Origin: Sophora flavescens
Lineage: Eukaryota > Streptophyta > Magnoliopsida > Fabales > Fabaceae
Assembly (NCBI GenBank): GCA_030762895.1
Contig: CM061062.1
Span: forward strand, 3,929,501 to 3,993,500
Direction: 5' to 3'
DNA: 64,000 bases
The notes under the pieces: generated by a model
Told to the model about the DNA's origin: nothing
What the model saw: only the letters and a program-made list of their open reading frames with translations
Databases searched by the model: none
In this document: piece after piece, positions 23,966 to 35,179 of the stretch
How positions within the stretch are numbered: the stretch's first letter is position 1
How the letters are laid out: each line of letters begins with the position of its first letter
Made by a program: the position numbers and the translations under genes

Positions 23966-25208
23966 TCGGTCAACATTGGCACTTTCGTGTAGTTACCCGA
24001 AAATCCCTAACATTTATGATTTTTTCGATTTGGGTTTTTGTTGCTGGACCTTCTGAATCTTCTCAGCTAAATCCCTCAGTTCCATCATTAATAGATGTAC
24101 ATGAGTGATGATAGTTGGTTTTATCGATATTTTTTTTTTGTTGATTAGCTCCTTAACTGTGTAGATGAGGTTATATTGTGCCCAGGATTAATATATCATG
24201 TTTGTTAGGTTTGATTTATGTATTTGATCATGTCCATTAGTTGATATGGTGATTCGGTTTTTTAGCAATTGGTTGTTGCTAATATTTTGTCCAGTATTGA
24301 TATTGTGGTTCACACGAGTGTTAGGACTGAATTACATGACTTGAACAAAGTGCATTGATTAGTTCAAATACTTTCCAATATGTAGTTTGTTGTCATGGTC
24401 AAATACTTCCCATGGACATAACTTTAACAAAGTGCACTGATTAGTTCAAATACTTTCCAATTTCATTTGTAAATTGCTACTTGGAATCACTCAGCCACCC
24501 CAAACTTAGTTTCTTGCAAACCTTGTCTTGCTAAGCATCCATGCTCTCCTAATTCTAAGATCGGGTTAACATGGTTTTTCCAGATTTTAGGCTCATAACA
24601 TAAGGTCATCAAGAAACAATAGGCTAATTAGGCTCAATGGGCTAACTAGGGAACATGCATTAGGGACTGGTTCAATTTAGGCCAAGTAGCTAATTCAAAG
24701 AAAAATTGCCTAAATCATCTGATGCAAACACATAAACATGCAAACCATGAAGAGATTCAAGCAAATTCGGGAAAGTGCAGCTCAAAAGTGATTCTCACAA
24801 TTAAAAACATGCTGGAGGCTCAAAATCCTCATCGGGACAATTTTGCAAATTGTTTGACCGAGATTCTATCCCTAGTGTGTGCACTCCTTCACCCCAAACT
24901 TATCATAAATCATGCAATCGTAACAAAATATCTCAAAGTTTAATTTTCAATTTTTCACATGGGGATCAAATTTTCAAATTTCAAGACCTAGGGGAAAATC
25001 ATCAAAAATCAACACATATCATGCAATCCATCTATGCAAAATTTGATCACAAACCAACAAGCTCACCGACACACGACTCAACACACAAAAACTCTTGATC
25101 TTCTCAAATTATTCAAGAGCTAAAAGAAAACAAAACAAAAACAAAGAAAAGCAAAAACTAACAAGAAAATAAAAATAGACTAAAGAGAAAGGGTTAAGAA
25201 AAACTCAT

Positions 25209-26222
25209 TCAGAGGCTTCCGCCTGGATCCCATTGCTTGTAGCATAAGGCCCAAGTGATAGACAAAGGATGGAAGCTCATTCCATGCTTCCATAACTTGT
25301 AGCCTTGATATGGGAGTGAGCACTTGACAGTCATGGTGACCTCGCCAAGTGCGGCGGACTTCTCACTCCCTCTCGGGTCAAAGATGACCTCCTTGTTAAT
25401 CTTGTCAACAAAGTCCTCCCAGTAAAAATGGGGTTCAACCTCTTGGACTGGCCATAGTGCCTTCATATCCAAGGGTGCAAAATCCAGAGGATTGAACTCC
25501 AACGCTGGTGGTTCCACAGTGGGAGGTGGCAAATAGGTAGAGAGGATCTCTGGTGCCGCTTCAACTTCTGCACGTTCTTCATGTACTGCATTATCCAATC
25601 CATCACCTGCTATACATGCAGAAATCTCAGCACACACCACACAAAGGTTAGTGTTAGTACAGTCAGTACATATAGTACAACAAACTGAATTAGAAAAAGC
25701 TTGAATGTCTGGAAATTCAACACACAGTTCATCAGTAATAGTGTTCTCGACATCATTGTTAAAATCATGTTCAAAAGAAGTATTGTCAAGAACAACTATT
25801 TGTGAATCTGTATGTTCTTCAAGGAGACGTTGAGTTTGCAGTGCAGCCGAGGTGGAGACAATGTGATCAATTTGAATGGCCAACTTCTGAAAACCAGCTT
25901 CTATCCTCTATTGGAATTCAAGATTATTCTTTATCATTTGGTGTACCAAGTCTTCCAGACTGAGTTGGGCTAGTGTAGGGTCAGGCTGATATTGGTGCTG
26001 GCTCACTGTCATTTGATGCACCAAAGAGGCAATCTCATCCAAGCTGCCGCGTTCTCCTCCATGTTGGCTATGATAGAAAGGTTGCTCCTTATTCACTCCA
26101 ATCATGTCAAAACCACTGCTAAACTCATAACTTCCAGCAAAGTTAGGATAATATATGCATGGTGGCTCATAATAAACATTAGGCATAAAATCTTGCATAT
26201 AATTATCCATACTAAGGTTCAC
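25209..26222 (-). pseudogene. Element B internal ORF, homologue of the element A ORF, one stop
   Basis: The minus-strand frame from 26222 (MNLSMDNYMQDFMPNVYYEP) to 25209 is continuous except for a TAG at 25908-25910. Element A has CAG (Gln) at the same place, so one C-to-T change explains the break. Conserved blocks include GERGSLDEIASLVHQMTVSQ, the CTICTDCTNTNLCVVCAEI Cys-rich patch, and VIFDPRGSEKSAALGEVTMT. The function is unknown, as for A. Relative to A, the middle acidic section is shortened by about 60 residues. Confidence 0.65.
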
Positions 26223-26302
26223 AACCAGACTTAGCAGCCAAAACTAATTCAGTAAAGGAATTTTTTTTTATTATTATTATTTTCTGTCAATAACAACAAG
26301 AG

Positions 26303-26320
26303 TCCCCGGCAACGGCGCCA
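26303..26320 (-). other. tRNA-Asp primer binding site, element B
   Basis: Reverse complement of TGGCGCCGTTGCCGGGGA. It lies 12 bases from the LTR end at 26333. Confidence 0.88.
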
Positions 26321-26332
26321 ATTTTGACACGT

Positions 26333-27502
26333 TGTCGCGCACGCGTCAAAAAGCGAGCGGTTTGGAAAAATATGTAGATAGGGAGCGACAACTCGAGTAT
26401 CGTCTCACAAGGACTCTTGGATTGTTATTCACCACAAAAATCAGTTTTTGGGGGGTTTTGGATTTGAAATTAAATTAAGAAAACAGTTAAGAAAATAATG
26501 CAAATCGGTGATTGTCAATAATTGAAACGACTAATCTACTGCTCTCGGTTTCCCACTATCATCGGTTCATATAATTCCAAGCCCTAAGCGGATTCTAATC
26601 TCTTTTCGATTGTAGCGACAATTAACAAGCGAAACCGACGCTACGAGACATATGTTCCTATTCCCGAATTAAGCAAACGGGGTGAAGCGCTCGTGAATTA
26701 AGCAAACACGAATGAACACACACGAATTAAGCAAACGCGATTAAGTATAGGAACATACAATCATCGAAATAAATCAAGACTCATCCTATACAATCCTGAA
26801 TTAAGCAAACAAGACGTATAGGAAAAATATTGAAAGGGAAAAACAATTAAATTGGGAATTGATAGAACCTCAAATGGCAATGCAAACCGATTACAGCAGA
26901 TCAGCCCAAGGGAGTTAGTTCTCCATTACAACTATATCAAAAACCTAATTTCGCAGTCGTCCTAATCTAAAAGAAAAGAAGATGATGAGAAGATGATCAG
27001 TTCTGCCCTAAAACAGATATAAATACAGATTCTGGGCTACGCGCGCTCGCGAGGCGAGCAGCCTTTCGCGAGGCGAATATTATGAAAAGCTCTTCAGTGT
27101 TTGGCTTTCTCGCGAGGCGAGACTTCAAATTCCAATCTGTCACAGCCGTGACCTTCATCACGGGTAGGCCGTGATGGTCTCTGTCCTTCAGGGTTGGATT
27201 TCTCGCGGGGCGAGATAGAGAGGATGGCATTTCTGGCACAGTCAGGCCTTCAGGTTCGCGTGGCGAGTAGCCTCTTGCGGGGCGAAGACTCCAGAACTGC
27301 TTCTCTTTATTAATCTGAAAACGAGAAATAGCAGTAAGTGCTTTATTCGACTCCAAATCAGCCAAATTAACCTAAAAATACTCTAGAGACTCAAAATGTT
27401 GCTTGAGGACAATTACATCCAAATTTGGGCGAAAACGAGATTAAACTCGAGTAAAACCTATGGTCTTACTAGTCAAAAACTAGTCGAGCCAGAGGCAGAT
27501 CA
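26333..27502 (-). repeat. 5' LTR of element B
   Basis: 1170 bp. On the minus strand it runs from TGATCTGCC to GTGCGCGACA. It shares GAATTAAGCAAAC repeats (26660-26820 on the plus strand) with LTR A. In place of most of the GGCCGTGA array it has a TCGCGAGGCGA-type array (27040-27290), with one remaining TCACAGCCGTGACC...GGCCGTGATGG unit near 27138-27178. Confidence 0.8.
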
Positions 27503-27602
27503 GCCACGTGTCCAAAAGGACCTCCCATTGGTAAATAGTTTCACAATAACCCTAAACTGGTAAATAGTTTCTAAAAGGAACCCATTTTGGTCAAAAAGCC
27601 GG
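27503..27602 (-). repeat. Right terminal inverted repeat of the MULE-PMD element
   Basis: Reverse complement of 7422-7520 with four substitutions and one gap. The GC-rich promoter block that should lie inward is absent, because element B begins at the very next base. Confidence 0.85.
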
Positions 27603-28560
27603 AAAACACATACACTTGAAGGAACCTGAAAATCAAATTATGAATGTTAGGCTAAAGCAAACTATAATTTATCCAAAAAAAATTGTAAAATTGTGGAGAT
27701 ATAATTGAACTTACAATGTATAAAAATTTTACCTTTGAAGAGATGAAGAGATGAAAAGAACAAATAAACAAAATCAACCAATGACTTAGCTGATGAATTA
27801 CCTCCTGGGCGACACACATGAGCAGACTGAAGAAGATGCAAAAAAGATATAGAAACACAGCTTTCAACCAAGCAGAAAGTGTGTGTTTAAATAATAATAG
27901 AAACATAGCTTTCAAAAAAATAAATATAATTCAATTTTTTATCAAACAAAAATTACTCATATAACAAAATTACAAAATACTATCAGTGGGAATAAGAACA
28001 AATAAAACCAAAAGGACGAAAAACATACATCCTATCTGATAGGTCCCTGCACAAACCCAGATTTTGCAATCAACAATATATTATTAAACGCATTTGTGAA
28101 TCAATTCCATTTTCGATAGAAATAAAGAAAATTAAAAATTAAAACGGCAGGAGTACCTCAAAGAGAAAGAGGACTTTGATGAGCACAAAGTGGCAAGGTC
28201 TCATAGGCAGCGACGGTGGACTCCTCACTTGCGCTTCAGGTGCTTGTGCTTTCAATATGTAAGCATAACAATAAAAACCTTAGATCAAAACAGGAGAAAT
28301 CAACAGCTAACCAAAAGGGTACCCAAAAAAGTAAAGAAAAAACCAAACTTTGTAATGGGAAGAACACCAAAATCAAAGATGGAAGGCGGTGGCTGAACGG
28401 CGATTGTCTCCTTGCAGGTGGTGGTGGTCGCATGGTAGTGGTGGTGGTTTGGATTCAGAGGGAGAAAGAGAAAAAGAAGAAAGACAGAGGAAAATGAAAG
28501 GTGACAGAGAAAGAGAGAAAAGGTTAATGTGAAAAATATGAAATGCTACTATTTATTTTT
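27603..28560 (-). other. Exon-like sequence of an unrecognised gene start, weak
   Basis: On the minus strand there is a CT-rich leader (28500-28440) and an ATG at 28433 opening a 65-codon frame (MRPPPPARRQSPFSHR...). Possible splice donors lie at about 28156 (CTTTGAG/GTACTCC) and 27800 (CAGGAG/GTAATTC). This resembles a 5' region with short exons, but no protein family is recognisable and no continuation is visible past the TIR. It could be a non-coding RNA or a gene relic. Confidence 0.3.
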
Positions 28561-28860
28561 TGGCTGAATGCATAGTGAATTTATTAGTCATTATTTTCAA
28601 TGTATTGAAAGTGTAAATGTAAAATTTGAAATTTAAAAGAGATAGAAGGAAAAAAAAAATAAGAGAAAAGGCTCATGAAAAGAGAGTGAAATAATTAGTT
28701 ACCAATTTTTAAGGTATTGGAATAATGCAACAATAAATGAAAATTAAAAATTTAAAAGAGATAGAGGAAGAAAGAGACTGAAATAATTAGTTACCATTTT
28801 TCAATGTGTTGGAATAATGCAATCATTAACTTGGGAAATAGTAATATTTGTATGGAAAAC
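28561..28860. repeat. Diverged ~120-bp tandem duplication
   Basis: AATTTAAAAGAGATAGA...GAAATAATTAGTTACCA...GGAATAATGCAA occurs twice in succession (about 28630-28735 and 28750-28825). No coding sequence. Confidence 0.6.
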
Positions 28861-29734
28861 GTAAATGCATCTGGATAAAGATAATTCTAATAAATTATTA
28901 AATACATATTTTAATTCTAATAAATAATTAATTGTCATCCACTAATTCTGTTTATGGAAAGATTTAGAAGATACTTATTGTAGATTTGTTGTAGGATTAA
29001 ACGTGGTTGTGACACCTGACCCAAAGTTTCCTTAGAATGGGGAAAAATTTGTATTTTAATATAGATATAGATTGATATATTTATTTGTTTTGATTATAAA
29101 TTAATTACCCATTTAGAAACAAAAGGTTTCATCATATTATTGGAGGTAATTATAAATATAATTATTATAATAACATTAGCATTAATTATAATTAAAATTA
29201 TAAAGAATTACAATCAATGACATTAAGTAAATGGTTATCGTTCCAGATTTAAATTTAAATAATTTGGAATAAGAATTGGAATGAAAGGTTACAAATTGAT
29301 TAACTTTTAAATGAATTAAAAGGACATATCTGGTTTTGATATCAATTTGTACCGGGATTTAGGTTTTTCTTCCTTTAAATATCAATTGTTGATTTGTAAT
29401 TCCTTTTTTTTTTTTTTGAGGCAATTTGTAATTCCTTAATTGGAGAATGAGAGTACCTTTTTCTTTAATTGGAGTTCAGTTTTTGTAACAATTAAATTTA
29501 TAATTTATCTCTTTAAAATAATTTTATTTTGACAAAATAATTTCATTTCACAAGAGTAATTTTTGTTCCCTTTCCTTATTGAAGTAGAAACAAATCGTAT
29601 TTATGAGACAAATTTTTCTCTCATATCACATTTGATATTAAATCAGACTCTTCAAAAGTGAGTAAAATTATAAAGTGAGGAAGTAAAGGAGCATACACCA
29701 TTGATTAATTAAAGTAGGTTAAAACATAAAAATC
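28861..29734. other. AT-rich intergenic DNA, no gene seen
   Basis: Only AT-rich sequence with short T runs (near 29404-29417). No ORF or repeat with support. Confidence 0.5.
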
Positions 29735-30205
29735 AATATGATAGCTAGATATATCTTTAATAAATGGTTAACTTGCATGGAAAAGAGAATAAATAAATCA
29801 AGTAGACTTTTCAAGAGAGAATAAAACGTAACCTAATTAATAAATAAATTTTATAGAAATGATTAACTTGCACAAGCCATATAGGAGAAATACATCAAAT
29901 AGATTTCTAAGAGATAAAAAAATATGATATATAAATATATATCTTATTAATGGTTAACTCGCACCGGGTAAAGAGGAAAAATAAATCAACTAAGTTTTAA
30001 AAAAAATAAAAAAAATGATATATGAATATATATTTTTAAAAATGTTTAAACTTACACGGGAAAAGATGATGAATAAACCAGATAGTTTTTCATGAGAGAA
30101 TAAAAATAATAATATGATAGATAATTATTTTTTTTTTTAAAAATTATTAGCTTCAATAGGAAAATGATGAACAATAAATCAAATAAAATTTGAAGAGAAT
30201 ATTTG
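29735..30205. repeat. Degenerate ~95-bp AT-rich tandem repeat
   Basis: About five diverged units of the form ATGGTTAACTTGCAC..GGAAAAGAG..ATAAATAAATCAAATAG..AAGAGAATAAAAATATGATA. The first copy of the duplicated segment keeps only the last three (20465-20760), so its left breakpoint falls within this array. Confidence 0.65.
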
Positions 30206-31600
30206 TAAGACAATATGTACTTGCTATTTACACTTAAGAGTAATTATTTAAATTATAATATCAATATTAGTTATTAAGTTAATATTTGTTACACTTTATA
30301 ATCAACGGTTCAAACAAATAGCTTTTTTTAATAATTGTTGGTATATAATCCCCCACTATAAACTTTAAACCTAGAATGCAACATTTTTTTTATGAAATCC
30401 TACAAACTTAACATATTCCTATACACTAGTATATATATAGATTATATAGTTATAGATATAGGCACAGATGCTTAAATCTTCTAAGTTTTAATAGAGGTTA
30501 ATTTGTTCTTCTTCTTGTTTTTTTTTACAGATTTGTTCATTTTTTATTGGTAGTGTTATATTCACAACAAATTAATTTAGATATATTATTAGGTGAAGTC
30601 TAACGTGAGGGGACAACTAAATCCCTCATGAGTGAAGGACCATTTGTAACCGTTGGATATTATAATTTTTTAATGTAGTGGTTGAGATCTTTCTTAAGTT
30701 ACCTGCTTATCCGGTTACAAAATTGTTTTGCAGAAAGGCCCCTTCATTTGGCCAAAAGTTCATCATACATAAGAAAAAAGCAACCCTAGCCTTGAGTTGG
30801 TCGTTCTTGTGTGGCCATGTTTCTCATCTTCCTCCTTCCATCGTACAACATATACAGAAAAGGAGGAGATGTTTTCGTCGACCAACATTGGCACATATTC
30901 CTGAATACCACCACCATCATCTTGAACCCCCTCATATGCGATTTTTTGATTTTGGTCATTAGTGGTGTTCTGCTCATTAATTTGTGGCGATCGTGGGAAT
31001 GTAAAGGAAACATATTGCTCAATCTTCTTGTTCCATAGTACCTCACTGCCAGAAAAGGAGGACTGTTATTGTCGGTCAACATTGGCACTTTCGTGTAGTT
31101 ACCCGAAAATCCCTAACATTTATGATTTTTTTGATTTGGGTTTTTGCTGTTGGTCCTTCTGAATCTTCTCAGCTAAATCCCTCAGTTCCATCATTAATAG
31201 ATGTACATGAGTGATGATAGTTGGTTTTATCGATATTTTTTTTTTGTTGATTAGCTCCTTAAGTGTGTAGATGAGGTTATATTGTGCCCAGGATTAATAT
31301 ATCATGTTTGTTAGGTTTGATTTATGTATTTGATCATGTCCATTAGTTGATATGGTGATTCGGTTTTTTAGCAATTGGTTGTCGCTGATATTTTGTCCAG
31401 TATTGATATTGTGGTTCACACGAGTGTTAGGACTGAATTACATGACTTGAACAAAGTGCATTGATTAGTTCAAATACTTTCCAATATGTAGTTTGTTGTC
31501 ATGGTCAAATACTTCCCATGGACATAACTTTAACAAAGTGCACTGATTAGTTCAAATACTTTCCAATTTCATTTGTAAATTGTTGCTTGGAATCACTCAT
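29910..31600 (+). repeat. Duplicated segment, copy 2 (uninterrupted)
   Basis: Nearly identical to 20465-21632 plus 23966-24491, and lacking the 2333-bp insertion. It contains the equivalent small frame 30678-30962. Homology ends near 31600 where copy 1 joins element B (ATCACTC is shared; copy 2 continues ATATTAAAA). The segment is of unknown origin; no terminal repeats were recognised. Confidence 0.85.
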
Positions 31601-32190
31601 ATTAAAAATTGAGGCTTATTGATGACATGCTACATATGAACTTTTTTTTGCAGTGTTGTCTGTTGTGAAATGGATTGTCTTCACAGTATAATACATTTCA
31701 TCAATTATGGATGGTGACGAATAGACGGGTGATGTTCTCTAAAAGCGACCATGGAATATATTTGGTTGTACAAGACTTGGATATTTGTTCTTCTTCGCTA
31801 TTTAGTGTGTATTGTATGGCTTTATATGATCAAAGGTTGGGAATTCAATTAGGGCTTGGTAAGATAAATGGGTAGATTCTGTTTCTAGGTTAAAAGACTT
31901 CATGGAAGGCATCCCTTTTTGTATGGAGGATTGTAGGTTATGTGAGTTAGTTCACAAGGATGGTAATTGGATACAGGATGTGCTGCTTGCATGCTTACCT
32001 GAATTAGTGGTGCAGAAAATGATGAGAGTTGACTTGGTGGGTGTGTGCGATAATGATGTGAGTTTGGTTGGAGGTTTTTCTAAATAATTGGGTGTTACAA
32101 GGGCCACAAGGAAGTTGAACACCAAATGGATTCTGTTGAGGTTGTCCAAAGCATAAACTCTAAGGCAAGAGGAAGTGCTATGGTTTAGTG
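31601..32190 (+). pseudogene. LINE-like scrap (weak)
   Basis: A frame at 31902-32087 reads LCELVHKDGNWIQDVLLACL, resembling the conserved stretch that follows reverse transcriptase in plant non-LTR elements (a V-S-E-L-I...W...L pattern). Surrounding frames are broken and no YxDD box is seen. Tentative. Confidence 0.3.
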
Positions 32191-32235
32191 TATTGTGTCA
32201 CATATTACTTGTTATTAGGGGATGATGTGCCATGT

Positions 32236-32560
32236 CATTTGTTTGTAAAATCCTTTGTTGGGCTTTTGGTCATTTGTTTTGTTCATTTATTTGTAAAATC
32301 ATTTATTGGGCTTTTGGTCATTTGTTTGTACCATCCTTTATTGGGGCTTTTGGCTCCTTTTGAAAAAATTGTTTAATGGTTTTGTTCATTTGTTTGTAAA
32401 ATCATTTATTGGGTTTTTGGTCATTTGTTTGTAAGATCCTTTATTGGGGATTTTCAGGTTTAATGGTTTTGGTCATTTTTTTGTTAAATCCTTTATTGAG
32501 CTTTTGGTAAATTGTTTGTAAAAATCCTTTATTGGGCTTTTGGCTTCTTTATCATTATAA
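32236..32560 (+). repeat. ~40-bp minisatellite, T-rich
   Basis: Seven or eight imperfect copies of TTTGTAAAATCCTTTATTGG plus GCTTTTGGTCATTTG, with some units extended by AATGGTTTTGTTCA. No coding role is apparent. Confidence 0.8.
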
Positions 32561-32896
32561 AAAATAAAAAAAGGTTTAACACACCCTTGCACTTTTATTG
32601 CATCAAAAGATTCCAAAGTCTACGTGAGATGGATATTCAAGAGAAAAAGTCTACAGATGTTCAAAGGATAAGACTTCAATACATGGTGCTTTAAGACATT
32701 TAATCATACCAACATCACCATATACAAAAAACAAATCGAAGCCTTCCTAAATATGAGTTCAAGATATAAAATGACAATGAAACCAACACTTGTAGAGATG
32801 GGTACAACAGAACCCCATATGCTCAAAATGACCGCAAAGCTTAGGCTAATGTCGGACACTCTCACAATGTCCCCAAAAAAGATGTTGATACGTTGT
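32561..32896. other. 3' flank of Ulp1-like gene, no other gene seen
   Basis: AT-rich sequence. The minus-strand open frame running through 32740-32900 overlaps the last exon in another phase and is not supported as coding. Confidence 0.4.
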
Positions 32897-35179
32897 TCAT
32901 GCATAATTCCTTGTTTGCCAAGCATGGTCAGCATTTCTTTCAAGCATTTCCTTATTGTCATTATGGTGACCCAAAAACAAGTCCATGGCAAGCCTCATCC
33001 TGAAGATATCTTCATTTTCCTGGTTATTATATTTGAATACGGTTAATATTCACCCATGAAAATTCATAGATCGTTAGGAAATTAATATATGAAACTAACC
33101 ATCACGGTGATGTTGGGTTGGAAGCCGTACTCCATACATAACCACTCCATTACATACAAAGCAGAGTGGTAGCTGCTTATAAGAATTCAATATTATACAA
33201 ATGTAAGCCATGTGTCTATGTGAATAATAATTGTAGAGATGTGTTTGAAAGATAACTCCATTCTATTACCAATAGGAACTTGTCACAGGTCCAATAGGGT
33301 CCGACATATCATAGTTTTCCAAGTTAAGTGAACTGGGCAGGTATTTGTTTGGAAAGTATTTCGAGTTAATCATTCTGGTTATGACATCCCACTGCAATTG
33401 TAATGTGTTAGAAGACATAAAGAAACTTTAAAAAATGACCAAATCTAGACAACAACAGTAATCGAAAGTTTATTACCAATTCCATGATTCTTTCCTGTCT
33501 ATGAACCATATCTTCCTTTTCAAAATTGGGATCCATGTAGAACAACATCTGCTTTTGAATGGAGGCCACCATAAGGTACCAATGACCACCAGCGGCCTCG
33601 ATTGGCACATAAACCTGCAACCATGATAGCAAACTTAATAGACTGTACTAACAGACTATCTAATACAAATGGAATTAAGTCTCTTACATGCTTCAGCTTT
33701 TCAAAAGAGGGCATCCAGTATTTAGCATAATTATTGATTAGGCCATTTAATGGATCCAGGATGCTAGCCTCTATATATGAATCAAGAAGGAATAAATTAT
33801 TGATTAGGTTACTAGACTGGCACCACGAAGGTTACTATAAGGAAGTGATTTTAATTAAGAGGAACATGATACCGCAAATGAAGGTGGTAGTGACCAAATA
33901 GTTTGATATGCTATTTTCTTTTGAAGCCAAGTGGCCCGCATGGCCACCATGTGAATGATCTGGGATCCAAAATGAAAAATGAGCAAGGTACACATACATG
34001 TTATGGAACAACTAGAATGTAACTAATTTTCGTATTGAGGATTACCTTTGGGTCAATTGTTCTGCCAGGGCATAATGATTGGAAATGTTTTCTTGTGGAA
34101 ATGAAGGAATCCAGTTTGAACAATACCTCGCTGCATGGTTGCAACAGAATTGGTTAAAATTCACTTAAACAATATGTAGTTTGAAGAAATGCATACTAAA
34201 GGTCATGTGATTACATGTAAGATTTATATTCTATAGTTTATACCTTGGATCAAGGTCAGGATGGAAAACATAAGCTGACACACGAAGTCTCTCAGGAGAA
34301 ATATCCATTTCTGGGGTTGTTGGAAAGTTTGTCTTTATAAACTATAAAGGTAGAGTTAGCAAAGACAATGATCATCAATATTATGAAACATTTACATGAA
34401 ACATAGGGATGTTTGTTCACCTTGTTCATGATTTGGTCATATGGTTTTGCAGTATTGGACCCGTCAAATACATGCTTGTTAAATGACCCTTGAAAAATAC
34501 TAGGCTTTAGGGTAAAATGCTCATGGCGTCCCTTTTTTGGTGTTGTGTCTTCTTCATTTGGCTCGGCTTTGGGAACCTTGAGGTGAATGGTTGGGGGGGA
34601 TGCTGTGAAAGGTAACCTTCTCCCCACCGTATATGTAAGCTGGTCATCGTCTTCTTGTGACAAATCCACCACCTCAATCTTCTTCCCCTTGTTTCCAGTG
34701 AGACACATTGACCGATTATATTGAGGGGAGTTGACATTCTGTCGATTGTTTTGCTTGTAAGTTGATGACGTTGATCGTTTGGTGTTGGGAGTGAATGTTG
34801 CTTTTGGTGTATTTGCATTCGTGGGATGTTGTACGATGTTCTCTATGTAGGAGACTTTGGTGTACACGACATTGCATAAGCTGTGTAGTACTGCTACCGA
34901 GTTTGCATTCTCCTATAATTAAAGTTAGATAAAGAGAAATTAACTATTATGTTTTAAATTGTGACACTATATAGGACGATAGCTATATACCTTGATAGAA
35001 TCCAGAGCCTTATCTAGGGTAGTTGTAATCGCATTTAGAGAGGTTATAATCTCTGCCAGCTGACACGAATGTGTCTGTAATAGGATAAAACACAATGTGA
35101 ATAAGTAGTCCAAACTCAACATTTATTGATATAGAATGAATGTACATACCAACACATGGGTGGTAATAGATTCGTCCAT
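32897..35179 (-). CDS. Ulp1-like (C48 peptidase fold) protein, spliced, Cys replaced
   Basis: Consecutive exons on the minus strand splice in phase with no stop. ATG 35179 (MDESITTHVL); THSCQLAEIITSLNA; a long exon 34911-34423 with a basic then acidic middle (GNKGKKIEVVDLSQEDDD); EMDISPERLRVSAYVFHPDL; EVLFKLDSFISTRKHF; HMVAMRATWLQKKIAY; LINNYAKYWMPSFEKLKH; VYVPIEAAGGHWYLMVAS with YMDPN; KYFPNKYLPSSLNLENYD; HSALYVMEWLCMEYGF; and a last exon ending at TGA 32897-32899. The GGHWYL His and MDPN Asp match the Ulp1 catalytic pair. Where Ulp1 has DCGVFV this protein has HSALYV, so the nucleophile Cys is apparently Ser. About 440 aa. It may be a transposon-derived or domesticated pseudoprotease; an upstream exon near 35339 is possible. 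No regulatory element was identified. Confidence 0.7.

Larger units (their letters stand above)
20465..24491 (+). repeat. Duplicated segment, copy 1 (with 2.3-kb insertion)
   Basis: 20465-21632 and 23966-24491 match 29910-31600 almost base for base, interrupted by a 2333-bp insertion with target duplication. The left junction falls inside a ~95-bp AT-rich repeat unit (AAGAGATAAAAAAATATGAT), next to the last 252-bp unit. The right end, ATCACTC, joins truncated element B. It contains a small open frame (21211-21519) of unrecognised sequence (CRKAPSFGQKFIIHKKKATL) conserved in both copies; I do not claim it as a gene. Confidence 0.85.
24492..27502 (-). mobile_element. Retroelement B: truncated minus-strand relative of element A
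   Basis: It has a 5' LTR (27502-26333), primer site and internal ORF as in A, then 3' internal sequence that stops abruptly at 24492. The 3' LTR and polypurine tract are missing, so the element was cut at the junction with the duplicated segment. Its LTR start, TGATCTGCCTCTGGCTCG, directly abuts the right MULE TIR. Confidence 0.82.
7422..27602 (+). mobile_element. Composite Mutator-like element with MULE transposase and PMD gene (degenerate)
   Basis: About 100-bp TIRs at 7422-7520 and 27503-27602 differ by four substitutions and one gap. Inside are a promoter-like GC-rich block, a 252-bp tandem array (7790-8370), a MULE transposase (+), a convergent PMD gene (-) and a second 252-bp array in opposite orientation (19430-20460). 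The mirrored layout and matching TIRs indicate one ancient two-gene DNA transposon. It has since received element A (12732-17968). Its right end was replaced between 20464 and 27503 by a duplicated segment, a solo-LTR-like insertion and truncated element B. No 9-bp target duplication could be assigned. Confidence 0.75.

Noticed and set aside
20465..24491. Helitron interpretation of the duplicated segment
   Set aside because: I found no TC start, CTRR end with hairpin, or Rep/helicase sequence.
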